From Candidatus Omnitrophota bacterium (GTDB taxonomy: Bacteria > Omnitrophota > Gorgyraeia > Duberdicusellales > 4484-171), in assembly GCA_023818995.1 (NCBI GenBank), contig JAMWDA010000112.1, positions 1 to 5,212 of the forward strand: a stretch of DNA of 5,212 bases, read 5' to 3'. The position numbers and the translations under genes were made by a program. The notes under the pieces are model-generated. The model was not told the origin of the DNA. It searched no databases and saw only the letters and a program-made list of their open reading frames with translations. Below are positions 5,188 through 5,212 of this stretch, piece by piece (position 1 is the stretch's first letter; each line of letters begins with the position of its first letter).

Positions 5188-5212
5188 TCAACTATTTAAA
5201 ATAAATGAATAA

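Overview
This is a low-GC bacterial window in which every confident gene lies on the + strand. The lineage is inferred only. Beta-helix surface repeats of the type seen here, a low GC content, tRNAs without encoded CCA, and a yebC-ruvC-ruvA cluster with a divergent RuvA would fit a PVC-related candidate phylum such as Omnitrophota. No marker gene in the window proves this.

Layout. (1) Positions 1-843 are the 3' end of a large gene that begins outside the window. It encodes beta-helix-type surface repeats followed by a charged C-terminal segment with a weak FecR-like look, and its 3' third is extremely G-rich and C-poor. (2) Positions 844-1260 hold no established gene. This gap contains a strong hairpin just after the stop codon, a 15-codon reading frame with a near-perfect Shine-Dalgarno site whose stop codon sits in the loop of a second hairpin, a stretch with broken reading frames that may be a gene remnant, and a clear sigma-70-type promoter at 1194-1222. 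(3) Positions 1261-1447 carry two tRNA genes, one with anticodon CAU (Met or lysidine-type Ile2) and one for Val (CAC). (4) Positions 1481-5111 carry a tight run of six genes: a coiled-coil/C4 zinc-ribbon protein, a short RNase HI, YebC, RuvC, RuvA and ScpB. (5) Positions 5112-5212 are AT-rich and end with a ribosome-binding-like site near the edge.

The six genes are separated by at most 44 bases, and the last four overlap (TAATG, a 23-base overlap, then ATGA). This indicates co-transcription and translational coupling. No terminator is visible between the tRNAs and the zinc-ribbon gene, so the tRNA promoter may drive the whole run. Functionally the cluster is genome maintenance: RNase HI removes RNA from RNA/DNA hybrids, RuvA and RuvC bind and cleave Holliday junctions, and ScpB acts with SMC in chromosome organisation. 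YebC belongs to a family acting in translation or gene regulation. ruvB and scpA are not in the window.

I see no CRISPR array, intact insertion sequence, phage gene or defence system. The least explained parts are the 844-1190 interval, the composition of the beta-helix gene, and the altered acidic-pin region of RuvA.
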